A stretch of 64,000 nucleotides of DNA from contig NZ_CP034753.1 in the NCBI RefSeq assembly GCF_004006235.1, forward strand, positions 2,046,001-2,110,000, read 5' to 3'. Below the pieces are notes generated by a model, which saw nothing but the letters and a program-made list of their open reading frames with translations, was not told where the DNA came from and ran no database searches. Origin of the DNA: Agromyces sp. LHK192 (GTDB taxonomy: Bacteria; Actinomycetota; Actinomycetes; Actinomycetales; Microbacteriaceae). Each line of letters starts with the position of its first letter. Within the stretch, counting starts at the first letter, position 1. This document shows, piece after piece, positions 57,884-64,000 of this stretch. The translations under genes were made by a program, and so were the position numbers.

Positions 57884-58908
57884 CGGAGCACGAATCCCGG
57901 CACGAGCGTGTCGCGTGGATCGACCGTGAACCGGTGCGTGCCGGTCGCGAACGCCGTGCCCGTGACCTGCGGCAGCACGGCCGGTCGCCCCGCGACCTCG
58001 GTCGTTCCGACGGTGGAGGCCAGGAACCGCGAGCCGACGATCGAGTCGTGCACGAGCGTCGCGCCGGCGGCGAGCCTGCCCGTCGCGCTCAGCGTGGCGA
58101 CGCGCGCGCACGTGCCGGAGCCGCACGGCGACCGGTCCAGCTCGCCGTCGGCGAAGACCGTGGCGTTGCGCTGGTGCAGCGCGCCCGAGGCATCCGCACC
58201 CAGGTCCTCGAAGACGATGGTTCCGTAGACGCCGCTCAGGCGATCGTCGATCGGATGCCGCGCGAGCTCGGAGTCGTTCAGGGCCCACTTCACCTCGCGG
58301 CCGATCGCGATGATCTCCGCCGCATGCTCCGGGGAAACCGTGAGCCCGACGCTCGCGGCATCCAGCTGGGCGTAGATCGCGCCGCCGAACGCGAGGTCGA
58401 CGATCACCTCGCCGCGCGAGGTGGCCACGGGCACGCGCTCGGCGATCAGGTAGCTCGCGACGTTGCGGAAGTCCACCGCGACGACGGCGCCGTCGGCATC
58501 CGTGTGCACCCGCGCGGTGACTCGGCCGGACGGGACGTCGATGAGCACGTCCGTGACGCCCGAGGCGTCGGCGGGCACGAGACCGGTCTCCACCGCCCAG
58601 GTGCCGAGCGCGATGGTGCCGTGCCCGCACGCGGTGGAGAAGCCGTCCTTGTGCCAGAACAGGACCCCGAGGTGCGCGCCGTCGTCGTCGGGCGCGACGA
58701 TGAACCCGCCGTACATGTCGGCGTGGCCGCGCGGTTCGAAGCACAGGAGCCGTCGGACGCGCTCGATCTCGGGCGACCCCATCGCCGCGACCCGGCGTTC
58801 GGCGACCCGGTCGCCCGGAATCGCGAACGGCGGGTCGGGGACGATCCGGAACGGCTCCCCGCCCGTGTGATAGTCGACGGTCTCGTACGTCTCGCGCGCG
58901 TTCGGCAA
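57880..58908 (-). CDS. Proline racemase family protein
   Basis: 342 residues. Both catalytic positions are cysteine: FSTACGHGTIALG and RSPCGSGTCARVA, the pair seen in racemases and hydroxyproline 2-epimerases; 3-hydroxyproline dehydratases usually have Thr or Ser at one site. The choice between racemase and epimerase is open. TTG 58908 was taken as start because GGAGG (58915-58919) is exactly six bases upstream; upstream TTG 58935 would be inside the dyad region. Followed by the OCD gene with a 4-base ATGA overlap. Confidence 0.9.
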   Translation of the reverse strand: MPNARETYETVDYHTGGEPFRIVPDPPFAIPGDRVAERRVAAMGSPEIERVRRLLCFEPRGHADMYGGFIVAPDDDGAHLGVLFWHKDGFSTACGHGTIALGTWAVETGLVPADASGVTDVLIDVPSGRVTARVHTDADGAVVAVDFRNVASYLIAERVPVATSRGEVIVDLAFGGAIYAQLDAASVGLTVSPEHAAEIIAIGREVKWALNDSELARHPIDDRLSGVYGTIVFEDLGADASGALHQRNATVFADGELDRSPCGSGTCARVATLSATGRLAAGATLVHDSIVGSRFLASTVGTTEVAGRPAVLPQVTGTAFATGTHRFTVDPRDTLVPGFVLR

Positions 58909-58914
58909 CGGCCA

Positions 58915-58919
58915 CCTCC
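58915..58919 (-). promoter_or_regulatory. Ribosome binding site that sets the TTG start
   Basis: GGAGG, 6 bases before TTG 58908. It decides the proline-racemase start. Confidence 0.6.
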
Positions 58920-58946
58920 ATGAGTGCAATTGCAATAGTACTCATG
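58919..58946. promoter_or_regulatory. Operator candidate of the GntR operon
   Basis: CATGAGT (58919-58925) and ACTCATG (58940-58946) form a 7-bp inverted repeat. Between them are two overlapping palindromes, GCAATTGC (58926-58933) and ATTGCAAT (58929-58936). This is the only control region of the racemase-OCD-gntR operon, in the 73-base gap after the aldo/keto reductase gene. FCD regulators usually bind short AT-centred palindromes. Confidence 0.6.
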
Positions 58947-58981
58947 AGACCGGTGTGCGGTGCTCCCCCGCGCACCGCCGC

Positions 58982-62683
<3,702 letters not shown>

Positions 62684-62744
62684 GGTCGATCCCTCCCTCC
62701 ATTCGCAGCAGCTGGATGCCTGTGCGCCGAACCGAGCGGCGAGC

Positions 62745-64000
62745 TCACTCGGTGGCGACGTGCTCGACGGTCTCCCCCGGGTTGTAGATGTCGAGGATGT
62801 TCCAGTGGCCGGTGGTCGGGGTCGGCACGTTGACCATCGAGACGTCGATCACCACCGGGCGGCCGAGGGCGATCGCGCGTTCGAGTGCCGGCTTGAACTC
62901 GGCGGCGGACTCGACCCTGATGCCCGTCACGCCGTACGCCTCGGCGATCGCCGCGAAGTCGGTGTACATCGGATCCGTGTCGGTGCCGAAGACCGTGCCG
63001 TACGTCGTGTCGAACGCGGCCTTCTCGAGGCCCGCGATGGTGCCGAACGCGTTGTTGTTCATGACCACCCACACGGCGGCGACCTGCTCTTCCCGCGCCG
63101 TCGAGAGCACGGCGGGGTTCTGTCCGAATCCCCCGTCGCCGACCAGCGAGACGACGACGCGGTCGGGGTGCGCCATCTTGGCGCCGACCGCCGCAGGCCC
63201 CCCGAACCCCATGGTCGCGAAGCCGCCGGGGGTCAGGAACGTGCCCGGAGTGAGGATGTCGAACTGCTGCCCGACGCCGTTCTTGTTCCAGCCGACGTCG
63301 GTCGTGATGATGGCGTCCGCCGGGAGGACCTCGCGCGTCTCGGCGAGGATCCGCTCCGGCCGCATCGGCCACGCGTCCGAGGCTTGGGCGTCGGCGTTCC
63401 CACGCTTCCGGGCTGATCGGTCTTCGGCGATCTCCGCCACGAGACCGTCACGTCGGACCCCATCCGGTGCCAGCCGACGGGCGACGCGCAGGAGCGCGGT
63501 CAGCGCGGCCTTGAGGTCGGCGATCGCACCGATCTCGAGCGGATAGTTGCGGCCGAGCTCGGCGGGATCGATGTCGACCTGCATGAGCCTGGTCTTCGGG
63601 ATGTCGAAGGTGTACTCCGGGTACCAGGAGCTCGAGTCCGCCTCCGCGAAGCGGGTTCCGAGCGCGAGGATCCAGTCGGCGGTCCGGGTCGTCCGGTTGG
63701 TGAGCGCAGTGCCCCAGAAGCCCGTCATGCCGAGCACGAGCGGGCTGTCGTCGGGCAGTGCGCCCTTGCCCATGAGGCTGTGCGCGACGGGCAGCGACAG
63801 CAGGCCGGCGAACTCCGCGAGCTCGGCTGCGGCGTCCGCGCCGACGATGCCGCCGCCGACGTAGAGCACGGGCCGTTCGGCGTCGAGGAGGTTCCGCACG
63901 ATCCGCTCGGCGACCGCCTCGTCGAGGCCGGGCTTGGCCAGCGACCGCGTGTTCGAGATCACCCGGTCGAACGGTGCGACGTCGACCTCGGCCGAGAAGA
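62745..64000 (-). CDS. Thiamine pyrophosphate-dependent enzyme, 5' part outside window
   Basis: The reading frame continues past base 64000, so the N-terminal PYR domain is missing. Present are the central Rossmann domain (PVLYVGGGIVGADAAAEL, ALGTRFAEADS) and the C-terminal PP domain: GFGGPAAVGAKMAHPDR, VVSLVGDGGFGQNPAVLSTA and NNNAFGTIAGLE, the GDG-x-NN motif binding TPP and Mg. Acetolactate-synthase/benzoylformate-decarboxylase superfamily; exact reaction not determinable. GTG 63962 is only an internal codon. It is first in the window of a minus-strand cluster with the triple-domain protein (61-base gap). Confidence 0.9.
   Translation of the reverse strand, partial: FSAEVDVAPFDRVISNTRSLAKPGLDEAVAERIVRNLLDAERPVLYVGGGIVGADAAAELAEFAGLLSLPVAHSLMGKGALPDDSPLVLGMTGFWGTALTNRTTRTADWILALGTRFAEADSSSWYPEYTFDIPKTRLMQVDIDPAELGRNYPLEIGAIADLKAALTALLRVARRLAPDGVRRDGLVAEIAEDRSARKRGNADAQASDAWPMRPERILAETREVLPADAIITTDVGWNKNGVGQQFDILTPGTFLTPGGFATMGFGGPAAVGAKMAHPDRVVVSLVGDGGFGQNPAVLSTAREEQVAAVWVVMNNNAFGTIAGLEKAAFDTTYGTVFGTDTDPMYTDFAAIAEAYGVTGIRVESAAEFKPALERAIALGRPVVIDVSMVNVPTPTTGHWNILDIYNPGETVEHVATE

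Overview
The window comes from a high-GC (roughly 70%) actinobacterial chromosome. RbpA, PafB/PafC, a DnaE2/ImuB mutasome, a LexA box of the TCGAAC-N4-GTTCGA type, SURF1 and a GlgA/GlgM-GlgC pair are actinobacterial markers. Gene content and -10/start architecture fit Micrococcales, probably Microbacteriaceae (an Agromyces- or Microbacterium-like organism). That assignment is inference from gene content. Most of the window is conserved housekeeping chromosome. I see no insertion sequence, prophage, CRISPR array, toxin-antitoxin pair or recognisable anti-phage system, and no gene-free stretch over 300 bases except the one holding the tRNA.

1-7.4 kb: an MFS exporter divergent from an HxlR regulator, a lipoprotein and small AraC pair, an HdeD-like membrane protein, an SDR, an NfeD-stomatin pair, a glycerophosphodiesterase and rbpA. 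7.4-20.9 kb: a long minus-strand block with lnt, helY, tatC, tatA, pafC, pafB, an FKBP lipoprotein, trmI and a HAD phosphatase, then PAC2 (plus strand), uppP and an M20 peptidase. This is the usual chromosomal setting of the Pup-proteasome genes, but those genes are missing between trmI and the FKBP gene.

21-27.3 kb: tRNA-Leu(GAG) with a terminator, then a LexA-controlled imuA'-imuB-dnaE2 translesion synthesis cassette with two tiny coupled ORFs between imuB and dnaE2. 27.3-40.2 kb: MFS, DUF3097, a ferritin-like/VIT1 protein, an Lrp regulator with a dyad operator, a DEAD/DEAH helicase, an SGNH hydrolase, a D-Ala-D-Ala carboxypeptidase, an rRNA methyltransferase, a sirtuin, a glycosyltransferase coupled to an alpha/beta hydrolase, and a DEDDh exonuclease. 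40.2-50.8 kb: type B L31, an ABC ATPase, divergent glgA(M)/glgC with serB, fabG, DUF3099-small protein-SURF1, an ABC-F protein, an AlkZ-like protein and YceI. 50.9-56.2 kb: a GH3 lipoprotein, a secreted coiled-coil/transglycosylase-like protein, an MpaB-Lrp pair, a membrane protein, and a membrane metal-dependent hydrolase preceded by a leaderless 9-codon ORF.

56.2-64 kb (minus strand): the accessory-looking part. A TPP enzyme (runs off the window), an unusual 897-residue triple-domain protein (3-dehydroshikimate dehydratase-type barrel, HPPD-like VOC unit, second xylose-isomerase-type barrel), a frameshifted aldo/keto reductase, then a tightly coupled proline-racemase/ornithine-cyclodeaminase/GntR operon with a palindromic operator candidate. 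It is probably a catabolic locus of unknown substrate.

Many genes have a TAGNCT-like -10 hexamer 6-8 bases before the start codon, indicating leaderless transcripts, and I used this to choose several starts. Two genes (rbpA, yceI) have SigR-like GGAA-N19-GTT elements.
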